Below, one piece after another: positions 50,854-59,817 of a DNA stretch of 64,000 bases. How positions within the stretch are numbered: position 1 is the stretch's first letter; every line of letters begins with the position of its first letter. The DNA lies in contig NZ_BAIN01000004.1 in assembly GCF_000613285.1 (NCBI RefSeq), positions 1 to 64,000 of the forward strand, written 5' to 3'. The notes below the pieces were generated by a model. That model was not told the origin of the DNA. It worked only from the letters and a program-made list of their open reading frames with translations, and ran no database searches. The position numbers and the translations under genes are program-made. This DNA is from Acetobacter papayae JCM 25143 (GTDB lineage: Bacteria > Pseudomonadota > Alphaproteobacteria > Acetobacterales > Acetobacteraceae).

Positions 50854-51530
50854 CGTACTTTCCGGAACGTCAGGTTATAGCGCAATGCGCCCGTGAGCGG
50901 GTGCATGCCTTCTTTGAGGGCAGTGATACCATGAAACACCAGACGTGACGGCCCTCCCCAGACAGCGACATCGCCATGGGTCAGCCGGTAGCGTGCTGTG
51001 GGGTCATTGCGCTGTAGCCCACCCCACAGAAAGGTTGCAGGCAAACCGAGCGAGACCGAAACGATGGGCGCGTTATGGTCTTGCTCATCCCGGTCCTGAT
51101 GTAGAGAAAGGCGGGTGCCCGGCGCGTAGCGGTTGATGAGGCAGGCATCGGGTACAAACGCGCTGAAACCCATAGCCTGTGCAACCCTGCTGGCAAGTTC
51201 CATGAACAGGGGTGGTATGGGTGGCCATGCAAGCCCTGTCTGGGGGTCTATTGGTGTGTAGCGATAGCCGGAGGGGTCTGAAATCCAGCCTAGTGAGCCT
51301 GCATTGAGCATGGCTACGGACATGTGTCGGCCACCTGGTGTCTGCATATGGCGAAATGGTGCCAGCCGGGAAAGATGCTCGACCTGTTCCAGAAGCATAT
51401 CGGCCTGATCAAGGGCAAAACCGCCAAGGATGGCGGCTTCTGGCCCGAGGTCGGTCCGGCGGCGTTCAAAGGCAAAGAGATCAGGCAGCATTGTAAAAAT
51501 ATGCGTCCATGCTGTGGGCTGGTGCGGCAT
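50850..51530 (-). CDS. alkB: AlkB-family alkylated DNA repair dioxygenase
   Basis: About 226 residues from ATG 51530; ATG 51563 and ATG 51491 are also in frame. Fe(II)/2-oxoglutarate motifs: NRYAPGTRLSLHQDRDE (H-x-D), PIVSVSLGLPATFLWGG, GDVAVWGGPSRLVFHG (distal His) and RYNLTFR (2OG-binding Arg). FRHMQTPGGRHMSVAM is the family's substrate-binding start. Oxidatively removes methyl groups from 1-methyladenine and 3-methylcytosine. Forms a two-gene repair operon with tag. Confidence 0.95.
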   Translation of the reverse strand: MPHQPTAWTHIFTMLPDLFAFERRRTDLGPEAAILGGFALDQADMLLEQVEHLSRLAPFRHMQTPGGRHMSVAMLNAGSLGWISDPSGYRYTPIDPQTGLAWPPIPPLFMELASRVAQAMGFSAFVPDACLINRYAPGTRLSLHQDRDEQDHNAPIVSVSLGLPATFLWGGLQRNDPTARYRLTHGDVAVWGGPSRLVFHGITALKEGMHPLTGALRYNLTFRKVR

Positions 51531-51612
51531 GCGCCCATGCTGGCCAAGCCTTGCCTTTAACATGGTAACAGTCCGCGCCGAATGCCACAGACAAGGCTGC
51601 TTATCGCAATTT

Positions 51613-53268
51613 TCAGGGCGTGTGGTCGGGTGTCTGGGGTGGTGTGCGTGCCTCACGCTGTTCGATCAGCCACAGTCCCCGCACCATCGCCTGTAGGTGA
51701 TGGTCCATATAGGTCAGGACTTCCTGATGCGGGATGCCCTGACTGGTTCGCATCGCGCGCACCATGCTGTCCGCATTCGTCATCAGCCACTGGTGTTCGC
51801 CAATCCGGCTGCCTGTGCGGGTGATGGCGCGCAGGCGGCGTTCCACCCATGCGGTAGTGCGCCGCAGGTGGCTGTCAGCACGAAAGCAGAATGGTGACAA
51901 AGGTAAAACGCACGAACAGCACAGCCGCCAGAAAAGCCAGTGCCGTGTTGAGAAATGCAGCCTCATCCAGCCGTCCTGTATTGGAGGGGCCGATCAGAAC
52001 AGGCAGGAACATGTTGAAAGCAAAGGCCTGATTGACCAGCCGGGGTGAGCGGGCGGCCAGCCCACCTATGACCATCGGCACAAGTAGCAGCAATGCCAGA
52101 CATTCCGGCGCGGTGACGGAGGGGATTATCAGAAAGACGCAAACCCCCGCCACCCCCGCGCACAGGGCTGCTCCATGGTAGAAACCGGCCGAGGCTAGAG
52201 CAGGCACTTCGCGCGTGGCCAGCAGCCCGTATACCAGTGCCACGAACGAGACAAAGGTAGGCCCGGCAGGCCATGCCGTAACAATCCAGACCAGCCATGC
52301 GGCCAGAATGCCAAAGGTCGCCCGGATACCGTTATGCAGGGCTTCGACCGCATGGCGGGGTGAGCGGCTGGCAAAACGGAAGCGGTCCCGCCGGGGTGGG
52401 GCCAGAATGGCGCTGATATGCTGGCGCGCTGCCGTCAGATCGCGCGTGCAGATGGTTTGGGCTGCGCCACCACGTGCATGGGCCATGGCGGCAAGCAGGT
52501 TGGCAAGTGCCGCACGGGCGTGGTCAGCCGCATGCCCCTGTCCGCCGCCCATTTCCAGCACATCGAATTCAACACGGGCGTTGGTGGCCACCAGATCGCT
52601 CAGCAGGTGGCTTTCTGTTTCCACATCAAAGGCAGCGGGAGAGGGGCTGACACCTGCGGCCACCCTGTCCACCAGCGCGCGCAGGCGTGCGGGCAGGCGA
52701 ACACGGGCTGCCGTGCGCGCACCGGGGAGGAACAGTACGGCCAGAGCCGATTCACATAAAATACCCAGCACGATGTAACTGCCACGTGCGATAGCGATAT
52801 CGAAAACACTATCCGGCTGTTCAATGGCTCCGGCGGCAACAATGGCTGAAGTAAAACTGGCGACAAGCAGGCCATAACCCCGGTAACCGTCGAAAAAGGT
52901 GCTCCGCCACAGCACAGGCCGATCCATAAAGCCAGCCCCACAAAAAACAGCCCTTCCTGCTGGGGAAACAAAGCAATCAGGCCTACACCTGCAACGCAGC
53001 CAACTCCTGTGCCCGTCAGCCGCCAGCGTGCTTTTGACAGCGATTCCCCGCGTGATGCAGTCGCCACGACCCAGACTGTCAGGGGAGCCCATTGCGGGCT
53101 GTCCAGTTCCATCCACATGGCGATAAGCAGCGAGAGCATCGCTGCCAGCGTGTTGCGCAGCGCAAACCCCAGATCGGCCATGGCAGGGGCGGTCAGCCAG
53201 CGCCAGCGGTCGCCCCATACGGGCAGGTTTGTCCCTGCCAGCCCAGCGCTTCTTGATCCTTCCGCCAC
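51613..53268 (-). CDS. FUSC-family transporter, second copy (two frameshifts)
   Basis: Begins with GTG 53268-53266 (MAEGSRSAGLAG) behind GGAGCGGAG. FALRNTLAAMLSLLIAMWMELDSPQWAPLTVWVV is the typical first membrane block of YccS/AaeB-like FUSC proteins; a second membrane block of similar type occurs around AVEALHNGIRATFGILAAWL. Shifts near 52905 (one base) and near 51890 (two bases missing or one extra, to FRADSHLRRTTAWVERRL). About 550 residues. Likely exports aromatic acids or similar; divergence from the copy at 3.4 kb is high. Confidence 0.8.
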
Positions 53269-53405
53269 CGCTCCGCTCCAAAAAGCGACAAGGTGGGCCT
53301 GCCGGGATTATCCGTCCAAGTGTTTGTTTTCATCTGTTCATAAGCATTACTTATGAAACTGCACGCAGGTGTATGGGGCAGGAAAGGCAGCCGGAGGGGC
53401 GAGTG

Positions 53406-54311
53406 TTAAAGGGACAGCGCATCATCCAGAACAAGGCCGCAGGCAATGTCCCAGCTTCGGTTCATCAGGGCGGTTCTGGCTGGTTGGCGCAGGCGTACAA
53501 GCCCGACTTTTGACATGGGGCAGGGTTCAAGCCGCCGGGTCTGTAGCGGGCCAGCAATGTCCCCCTGCGCAGGTATGGCCGCGACCGGCAGAATGCTTGC
53601 CATCCGCCCGGCCAGCAGTTCGGCATGCAGCAGTTCCAGCGCATTGGCTTCTAGCAGCACGGTGGGCTCGCACCCCGCGGTATGAAAACCCGCATCAATA
53701 ATCTGGCGGCTACGGGTGCCGGGCTCCAGCAGGCAGAGCGGCAGAAGGGCTGCGTCCTGCCAGCTACACCGGCGGCGTCCGGGCAGGCGGATGCGTGATG
53801 AGGCGATCAGCACAAGCTGTTCGGCATACAGGCAGTGGGTTTCAAAAGGGCCATCGGGTGGAACCTGATCCAGATAGGCCAGCCCGATCTGTGTCCGCTG
53901 CTCGGCCAGGTCACGTAGGATCTGGGTATTGGGGCCGACTGTCAGGGAAAGTTGCAGGGCGGGTACCACCGCGCGCAGGTTTTCCATCAGCAGCGGAATG
54001 ATCTGTATAGCAGGTTGCACCACGCTGATAGACAGGCTGCCGCCTGCCACATCCTGTGCGAAGCGGGCTTCCTGCCGCAGGTTATCCAGAGCGGTAACGC
54101 TCTGGCGTGCCCATTCTAGCACACGCTCCCCTTCCGCAGTCAGGCCGAAAACCCGCCGGTTGCGCATGACAATGGTCACACCCAGTTCGTGTTCAAGCTG
54201 GCGGATTGCGGCAGACAGGGCAGGTTGCGATACGCCGCAATACTCCGCCGCGCGGGAAAAGTGACGAAAGCGATCCAGCGCGATCAGATATGTCAGTTGT
54301 CGGAGAAACAC
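53406..54311 (-). CDS. LysR-family transcriptional regulator, CynR/OxyR-like
   Basis: 301 residues, intact. Helix-turn-helix RQLTYLIALDRFRHFSRAAEYC, GVSQPALSAAIRQLEHELGVTIV, and a full ligand domain. The RQLxYLIALDxxxHFxRAA start is characteristic of regulators near formate dehydrogenase or peroxide genes in several Proteobacteria. It is on the same strand as FUSC downstream and NsrR upstream. Target unknown. Confidence 0.9.
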   Translation of the reverse strand: MFLRQLTYLIALDRFRHFSRAAEYCGVSQPALSAAIRQLEHELGVTIVMRNRRVFGLTAEGERVLEWARQSVTALDNLRQEARFAQDVAGGSLSISVVQPAIQIIPLLMENLRAVVPALQLSLTVGPNTQILRDLAEQRTQIGLAYLDQVPPDGPFETHCLYAEQLVLIASSRIRLPGRRRCSWQDAALLPLCLLEPGTRSRQIIDAGFHTAGCEPTVLLEANALELLHAELLAGRMASILPVAAIPAQGDIAGPLQTRRLEPCPMSKVGLVRLRQPARTALMNRSWDIACGLVLDDALSL

Positions 54312-54354
54312 GAAAATCTCTGACGCCGCACGTCATGGGAAGAAGGCAGGTGCA

Positions 54355-54801
54355 TCAGTCCGCTTTCTCTGTCAGGCGCTGGCGCTCATGCGGAGTGATG
54401 ACATCGGCCAGAGTGTAATGATCCAGCACACCCAGCAGAGCCCCCATGGCCTGTGACAGCACACCGCGCAGGCGGCAGCCGGGCATGAGCGCACACAAGT
54501 CAGCTTTGCGCTCTGCGTCTGGTTCCATGCAGGCAAGCAGGGAGAGGTCTTCCTCCATATAACGCACGACAGCCCCGATCAGGATGGTTTCGGGGGCTCT
54601 GCCCAGCCTCACACCGCCATTGCGGCCGCGGATTGTCTCGATAAATCCGCCCATGCCCAGCCGGTGAATCACCTTGATCATATGCCCTTCCGAGACCTGA
54701 TAGGCCTGTGCGATCTGGCGGATCGAGCACAGCCCTTCGGTTCGGACGCCAAGGTAAATCAGGGCGCGCAGGGCATAATCAGTCTGCAATGTTAATTTCA
54801 T
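54355..54801 (-). CDS. nsrR: Rrf2-family nitric oxide-sensing repressor NsrR
   Basis: 148 residues from ATG 54801 (MKLTLQTDYALRALIYL), 36 bases inside a longer open frame. Winged helix IRQIAQAYQVSEGHMIKVIHRL, then three cluster cysteines in LLACMEPDA, DLCALMPGC (C-x5-C), the NsrR arrangement for a nitric oxide-sensitive Fe-S cluster. Divergent from hmp with 82 bases between the start codons, containing a perfect palindrome. Confidence 0.9.
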   Translation of the reverse strand: MKLTLQTDYALRALIYLGVRTEGLCSIRQIAQAYQVSEGHMIKVIHRLGMGGFIETIRGRNGGVRLGRAPETILIGAVVRYMEEDLSLLACMEPDAERKADLCALMPGCRLRGVLSQAMGALLGVLDHYTLADVITPHERQRLTEKAD

Positions 54802-54844
54802 AAGACCGAAGATGCACGCTCTTGACAGGTTTTCCAAGATATTA

Positions 54845-54869
54845 AAAGGTATACGTATTGTATACCTTT
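54845..54869. promoter_or_regulatory. NsrR operator upstream of hmp
   Basis: Perfect 10-bp inverted repeat AAAGGTATAC / GTATACCTTT around GTATT, 14 bases before the hmp start codon. Spacing and AT-rich arms resemble known NsrR sites. A TTGACA at 54822-54827 could be the hmp -35, so the palindrome would cover the -10/+1 region, as expected for a repressor. Confidence 0.8.
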
Positions 54870-54883
54870 AGGACGTAAACCCC

Positions 54884-56095
54884 ATGCCTACCCCCCTTGA
54901 TGAAAAAACCCGCTCCATAATCCTCGCGACCGTGCCCGCCCTTAAGGCGCATGGTCTGGCTATTACCGAGGAAATGTACAAGCGCCTTCTGGCCCGCCCC
55001 GAAATCCGCGATCTGTTCAACCAGTCGCACCAGCGCGATCTGGAGCAGCCCAAGGCTCTGGCACTGGCCGTGCTTGCTTATGCCCAGCACATCAACGACC
55101 TAGGGCGGCTTGGCGGTATGGTTGAGCGCATTGCTGAAAAGCATGTCGGCCTCAACATTCTGCCCGAGCATTATCCTTTGTGGCGGATGCGCTTCTGGGG
55201 GCCGATCGGGCATGTGCTCGGCAGTGCTGCAACTCCCGAGATTGTCGAGGCCTGGGGCAAGGCTTACTGGTTTCTGGCCGATGTTCTGATCGGGCGCGAA
55301 AAGCAGATTTACGACGAGCATGAGCAGGCGCCGGGCGGGTGGAAAGGCTGGCGCGCTTTTACAGTGCGCAGTCGGCGGCAGGAAACCCCGGAAATTGTTT
55401 CTTTCGATCTGGTGCCTGCTGATGGCGGTGCCCTGTTCCGGCACAAGGCCGGGCAGTATCTCAGCTTCCGGCTGGATATTCCCGGCCATGGTTCCCAGCG
55501 CCGCAATTACAGCATTTCGTCATCCCCCGGCGCGGATCATTACCGTATTACCGTGCGGCGACATGAACTTGGGCTTGTCTCGCCATGGCTGCATGAGAGT
55601 GTGCGGGAAGGGGATACCCTGCTGGCCGCCAATCCAGCAGGTGATTTCTTCTTTGATGAATCCGCTTCTGGCCCGGTTGTTTTGCTGACAGCCGGAGTGG
55701 GGCTGACCCCCATCGTATCTATGCTGGGTGAACTGTGTGGAACAAAAGCCGGGCGTGCAATACGCTATGTGCATGGTGCGGATAGTCGGGAACTGGCGGC
55801 TTTTGTGCCCGAAATTACAGCACTTGCCGCAGATAATGTTCTGAGTGCTGACTTTTTTTACGCCCGAGATACGGGGGTGGATGAAGAAACCGGCAAGGGT
55901 GTAACCCGCCATGCCGGGCGGATCAGCACAGAATGGCTGCGCGCGACGGTGGACCCCACGGCTACGTATTACATCTGCGGGCCGGAAAGTTTCATGCAGG
56001 ACATGATAGGCACCCTGCGGGATGCAGGACTGCCCGCAGCCCAGATCCGGTACGAAATTTTCGGCTCAGCCTCCAATCCTGATCTGGTGCTCTGA
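54884..56095 (+). CDS. hmp: Flavohemoglobin nitric oxide dioxygenase (masked double frameshift)
   Basis: 403 residues. Globin domain with proximal His in YAQHINDL and EKHVGLNILPEHY; FAD-binding RRNYSISSS; NAD(P)H-binding GVGLTPIVSMLGEL; C-terminal YYICGPESFM. Oxidises NO to nitrate using O2. Residues about 100-109 read LWRMRFWGPIG, unlike any flavohemoglobin; inserting one G near 55181 and removing one C near 55203 gives LVADALLGAIGHVLG, the expected sequence, so two compensating errors keep the frame open. Controlled by NsrR through the adjacent palindrome. Confidence 0.95.
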   Translation: MPTPLDEKTRSIILATVPALKAHGLAITEEMYKRLLARPEIRDLFNQSHQRDLEQPKALALAVLAYAQHINDLGRLGGMVERIAEKHVGLNILPEHYPLWRMRFWGPIGHVLGSAATPEIVEAWGKAYWFLADVLIGREKQIYDEHEQAPGGWKGWRAFTVRSRRQETPEIVSFDLVPADGGALFRHKAGQYLSFRLDIPGHGSQRRNYSISSSPGADHYRITVRRHELGLVSPWLHESVREGDTLLAANPAGDFFFDESASGPVVLLTAGVGLTPIVSMLGELCGTKAGRAIRYVHGADSRELAAFVPEITALAADNVLSADFFYARDTGVDEETGKGVTRHAGRISTEWLRATVDPTATYYICGPESFMQDMIGTLRDAGLPAAQIRYEIFGSASNPDLVL

Positions 56096-56104
56096 AACCA
56101 GAAC

Positions 56105-56144
56105 GCATCCTTGCGGTTTCCATGATGGGAACCGCAAGGGATGC
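56105..56144. terminator. Strong hairpin after hmp
   Basis: GCATCCTTGCGGTTTCC (56105-56121) pairs almost perfectly with GGGAACCGCAAGGGATGC (56127-56144) around a short loop. No T-tract, so possibly a factor-dependent terminator or repetitive extragenic element. Confidence 0.6.
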
Positions 56145-56184
56145 CTGCCTGACATCGCCTATGGCAGGAAAAGGAAAAAGAGTT

Positions 56185-56559
56185 GTGACCCTGAAACACA
56201 GAGTGCCGGATATCAGAATAAAGCGGGTTTATGCCGCAGCAGAGCCGGATGACGGTGTGCGGATTCTTGTTGATCGGTTATGGCCAAGAGGGCTGCATAA
56301 ATCCGATGTCAAAATGGATCTCTGGCTGAAGGATGTCGCCCCCAGCACCGAGTTGCGGCAGTGGTTCGGTCATGATCCGGCGCATTGGGAGGTGTTTCAG
56401 GCCCGGTATCGTCAGGAGCTCTCGCAGCCTAATGCCGAGCTTGAGCAGATTATTACACTCATGAAAAACAGCACGGTCACGCTGCTCTATGCAGCCCATG
56501 ATACTGAACATAATCATGCACGGGTTTTAATGGAGTATCTGGAAGAGGCGGTGGCCTGA
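56185..56559 (+). CDS. DUF488 family protein
   Basis: About 124 residues. GTG 56185 is chosen because AAAAGGAAAAAGAG lies just upstream and because earlier in-frame ATGs (56122, 56161) fall in or right after the hmp hairpin. The DUF488/YeaO pattern is complete: IRIKRVYA, GVRILVDRLWPRGL, LKDVAPSTELRQWFGH and LLYAAHDTEHNHARVL. Members are small proteins of unknown function, often near heme, nitric oxide or sulfur genes; position behind hmp fits that. Confidence 0.85.
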   Translation: MTLKHRVPDIRIKRVYAAAEPDDGVRILVDRLWPRGLHKSDVKMDLWLKDVAPSTELRQWFGHDPAHWEVFQARYRQELSQPNAELEQIITLMKNSTVTLLYAAHDTEHNHARVLMEYLEEAVA

Positions 56560-56598
56560 AAGAGCACTGACTCAATAAGCTGTCTGTTTTTTCATTGC

Positions 56599-57410
56599 TC
56601 AGTTTTTTATAATCGAAGCAATGAAATGTGAAAACAGCATGCTCTGGCTCGATATGCCAAGTTTTGCGTAAATATTTTTACGATGGATTTTGACCGTTCC
56701 TTCTGTAATTCCAAGGTTTTTTGCTGCGGATAACGAACTGTGGCCCCGTAGCAGAAGGGCCACCACATCCTGCTCACGCGGAGAGAGCCTGTCTCGTTCA
56801 AAATCCCGGAAAGATTTGTTTAGGTTTTCGGTATTTAGAGCAGTTTTTTCTAATGCCTTTTTTTCGGTCCGGTTGATCCAGTGCTGGATCAGCGCTGCAT
56901 TGATGATGGGGGCAAATGCTTCCAGTGCTGAAAAATCTTCTTTCGAAAAAGCTTCCATCCCTGTGGAGCGCATAAGAGAAAAAACCAGTGCCGTGCCATC
57001 AGGTGCATGGGTGCAAAAAGCAATTTCCTCTACCAGACTGCCGCTTTCCATAGAAATACAGGGATGCACAAGAGGCGACAGGAAGTAATCGCTCTCAAAA
57101 AAAGCATCCGGTGCCAGTGTGGCAAGGCGGTATAACCCGTCAGCCAGTCCCTGCATGCACGCTACGTAAACAGCATCAAGCAGATAACCACCCGCCAGAT
57201 AATCCTGCATGGCATTGGGCAGGGAAATGCCTTTCAGCCATCATGCAGCATTTCGGGCTGTTCAGCCGGAGGGTAGGCAAAAATCGCGGCAATATCAAAA
57301 AACGCGACTGTACGCAGTGCAGACTCGATTGCAGCAAAAACCTCGCTGTCATTTATGTGTCTTATGGCGAGGGTCGCCACTTCTGACAGGACATCTATCC
57401 GGTTAACCAC
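56599..57410 (-). CDS. LuxR/GerE-type response regulator (frameshifted, GTG start)
   Basis: About 270 residues. GTG 57410-57408 (VVNRIDVLSEVATLAI) has a very good AAGGAGA five bases upstream. One G is missing near 57239; restored it reads LHDGLKGISLPNAMQDYL. The N-terminal 190 residues look like a GAF/PAS-type sensor, not clearly an autoinducer domain. C-terminal helix-turn-helix: LSPREQDVVALLLRGHSSLSAAKNLGITEGTVKIHRKNIYAKLGI, with the canonical GerE fold. It is divergent from the APC-SDR operon and probably controls it. Confidence 0.8.
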
Positions 57411-57556
57411 GCTGGTCTCCTTGCCCGCGGCGTTTGGGTCTGTATCCGCGCACTACCCCTTTGGGGATATAGGCCGGTTCTCTGCTCTCACTCTATTATT
57501 ACGATATGGCAACCGTAAAGGTTGAGGGGCAATGTCCGCCGGTAACGGAGGTGAAG

Positions 57557-59011
57557 ATGCAGGGCAGGGATCGGGTCATCCAGTCTGATGACAGCAACCT
57601 TGAGCAGTTTGGTTATAAGCCGCAGTTTCACAGGGTTCTGGGGTTTTTTGCTGATTTTTCAATAGGATACTCCTATATGAGCCCGCTTGCGGGTTTTTAT
57701 GCACTGTTTTCTTATGCGCTTGCGACAGCAGGCCCCGCGTTTTTCTGGACAATGCCCCTCGTTCTGCTGGGCCATACTGTCAATGCCCTGATTTTTGCCG
57801 AAATATCGTCTGAATATCCAATCGCCGGGGGTGTCTATCAGTGGAGCAGGCGTCTGGTTGGGGAGCGGTGGGGATTTTTGACCGGGTGGATGTATTTTCT
57901 GGCGCTGGTTGGCGTGGCGGCTGGACTTGCCGCAGGGGTTGCGCCGTATCTGGCTGCGTTGATTGGCATAGAGGCCGCCAATACGTTTGATACCTATGTG
58001 GCACTGAGCATTATTATTCTATCGGCCGCGCTGAATCTGATTGGCACAAAAGTGCTGGGCAGAATGACCGAACTGGGCGTGTGGGCGGGTCTTGTGGGGT
58101 TGGCTGTCTGCGGGGGGTATATGCTGTGTTTTGCCCGCCTTCAGCCTTTCAGTGTTCTGTTTGAGAGTTTTGGCGCGGGAGAAGGGCACCACACAGGCGC
58201 GATGCTGGCTGCCAGCCTTCTGGGAATATGGATATTTTTTGGCCATGAAGCCTGCGGCGATCTGGCCGAGGAAGTGCATGACGCCTCGCGGGAGGTACCC
58301 CGTGCCATGCTGACAACCATGCTGGCCGGTGGTGGTTCAGCCCTGCTGATCGCTCTTGGCATGATTCTGGCCGTGCCCGATATGGCTGGCGCTGTCTCGG
58401 GTGCTGTGTCCAACCCGGCAGATGCAGCCCTGCGTGCTGCTATTGGGCCAATAGGGGCGACTGCCATGCTTGGTTGCCTCATGCTGGTTGCATTCAGTGC
58501 GACTATTTCGGTCATTGCCTCTACCAGCCGTTTACTGTTTTCCATGGGGCGGGATCGGGTCATTCCGTTTTCTGCGGCGATGTCGCGCGTCAACCCGCGA
58601 ACCGGCCTGCCTACGGCCGCCGTGCTGGCGGCGACCGTGCTGCCCTGTATGGTTCTGCTTGTTGGTGGCTTTGCGCCGCATATTGCGGAAGCGGTTATCA
58701 ATTTTGCTACAGCGGGTATTTATACCACATTTACCATGGTGCTGATTGCCGGAGCCTTTGCCCGTTTTGGCGGGTGGGTGCCATCGGGGCCGTTCCGTCT
58801 GGGTGGTTTCGGGTGGCCGCTGACGGTTATTGCACTCTGTTTCGAGGTTGGGGCATTGATCAATCTTGTCTGGCCGCGCCCGGCCTCACCGGATCAGAGC
58901 TTGGTTTCGGTCATGCTAATTCCGGTTGTTTTGCTTAGTGTGTTCTGTATTGGCGTCGTGCTGGCGGTTCGGCGTCCTGCCAGTCTTATCGGGTCGAGTG
59001 AAGGAAATTGA
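57557..59011 (+). CDS. APC-family amino acid/amine permease
   Basis: 484 residues from ATG 57557, preferred over ATG 57506 because GGAGGTG (57547-57553) is directly upstream. Twelve helices; the family signature is FSIGYSYMSPLAGFYALFSYAL, AEISSEYPIAGGVYQWSRRL and GHEACGDLAEEVHDASREVPRAML, typical of the ACT/bacterial amino-acid and choline-like transporter subgroup. It brings a nitrogen-containing substrate into the cell, for which the neighbouring amidohydrolase may provide a clue. 2 bases before the SDR gene, so cotranscribed. Confidence 0.9.
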   Translation: MQGRDRVIQSDDSNLEQFGYKPQFHRVLGFFADFSIGYSYMSPLAGFYALFSYALATAGPAFFWTMPLVLLGHTVNALIFAEISSEYPIAGGVYQWSRRLVGERWGFLTGWMYFLALVGVAAGLAAGVAPYLAALIGIEAANTFDTYVALSIIILSAALNLIGTKVLGRMTELGVWAGLVGLAVCGGYMLCFARLQPFSVLFESFGAGEGHHTGAMLAASLLGIWIFFGHEACGDLAEEVHDASREVPRAMLTTMLAGGGSALLIALGMILAVPDMAGAVSGAVSNPADAALRAAIGPIGATAMLGCLMLVAFSATISVIASTSRLLFSMGRDRVIPFSAAMSRVNPRTGLPTAAVLAATVLPCMVLLVGGFAPHIAEAVINFATAGIYTTFTMVLIAGAFARFGGWVPSGPFRLGGFGWPLTVIALCFEVGALINLVWPRPASPDQSLVSVMLIPVVLLSVFCIGVVLAVRRPASLIGSSEGN

Positions 59012-59013
59012 AA

Positions 59014-59781
59014 ATGACACTGAAATTTGCGGGCAAAACGGTTCTTGTTTCGGGCGGCGCTACGGGTGTGGGCGCGGCAAGTGTTGTGCGCTTTGCTCAG
59101 GAAGGGGCGCAGGTTGCCATATTTGACCGCAATGCCGAAGCGGGAGAAGCGCTTGCAGACCGCCTTTCAGAAGCCGGTCATTCCATCGCTTTTTTTAAGG
59201 TTGATGTTTCCGATACTCATATGGTGAGCGAGGGTGTGCGTGCCTGTGTGGAAACATTTGGTAAAATTGATGTGCTTTTCAACCATGCTGGCACCATACT
59301 GATCAAGCCGTTCCTTGAGATTGAAGAACAGGAGTGGGATTCTCTTTTTTCTATCAATGTTAAAAGCATGTTTCTTGTTACCAAGGCTGTACTGCCCCAT
59401 ATGATTGCGGGTGGTGGTGGGGCGATTGTCTGCACATCTTCAATTTCCGCCATTGCCGCAACTCCGACAGAAGTGGCGTATAATGCCACCAAGGGGGCCT
59501 GCCATATGTTTGCGCGCGCCATCGCTACCGAGTTCCGGGATCGTAATATCCGGTGTAATGCGGTCTGCCCCGGTTTTATTGATACGCCTCATGGACAAAG
59601 GGAGCTCAGCGCGTTGCAGGCTTATGGTGTGGGCGCTTCCGAAGCAGAGCTGACCGCCCGGCAGGGACGTGCGGCCACCCCGGATGAAGTGGCGGGTGCC
59701 GTGCTGTTTCTTGCCAGTGATGATGCCCGTTTTGTCAACGGCACTCATCTGTTTGTGGATAATGGGTTTACAGCCTGGTAG
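59014..59781 (+). CDS. Short-chain dehydrogenase/reductase
   Basis: 255 residues from ATG 59014 with AAGGAAA upstream. Classical SDR: cofactor motif SGGATGVGAASVV (a variant of TGxxxGxG), IDVLFNHAG (NNAG-like), catalytic Ser in CTSSISAIAA, YNATK (Y-x-x-x-K), and PGFIDTP. Asp in IFDRNAEAG predicts NAD(H) preference. Substrate unknown; it likely oxidises an alcohol or hydroxy acid released by the hydrolases encoded in the same locus. Confidence 0.9.
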   Translation: MTLKFAGKTVLVSGGATGVGAASVVRFAQEGAQVAIFDRNAEAGEALADRLSEAGHSIAFFKVDVSDTHMVSEGVRACVETFGKIDVLFNHAGTILIKPFLEIEEQEWDSLFSINVKSMFLVTKAVLPHMIAGGGGAIVCTSSISAIAATPTEVAYNATKGACHMFARAIATEFRDRNIRCNAVCPGFIDTPHGQRELSALQAYGVGASEAELTARQGRAATPDEVAGAVLFLASDDARFVNGTHLFVDNGFTAW

Positions 59782-59788
59782 TCCTGAA

Positions 59789-59813
59789 AGCCCCTGGCAG
59801 AAAGCCGGGGGCT
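59789..59813. terminator. Hairpin between convergent SDR and lactonase genes
   Basis: AGCCCCTGGC (59789-59798) and GCCGGGGGCT (59804-59813) form a 10-bp stem with one T:G pair around AGAAA. It sits precisely between the two convergent stop codons; no long T-tract on either side. Confidence 0.65.
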
Positions 59814-59817
59814 AAAC

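Noticed and set aside
56599-57410. LuxR-type protein as an acyl homoserine lactone receptor paired with the lactonase
   Set aside because: The N-terminal domain lacks the clear Trp/Tyr/Asp pattern of autoinducer-binding domains, and no luxI gene is present; it looks like a GAF/PAS-type sensor.
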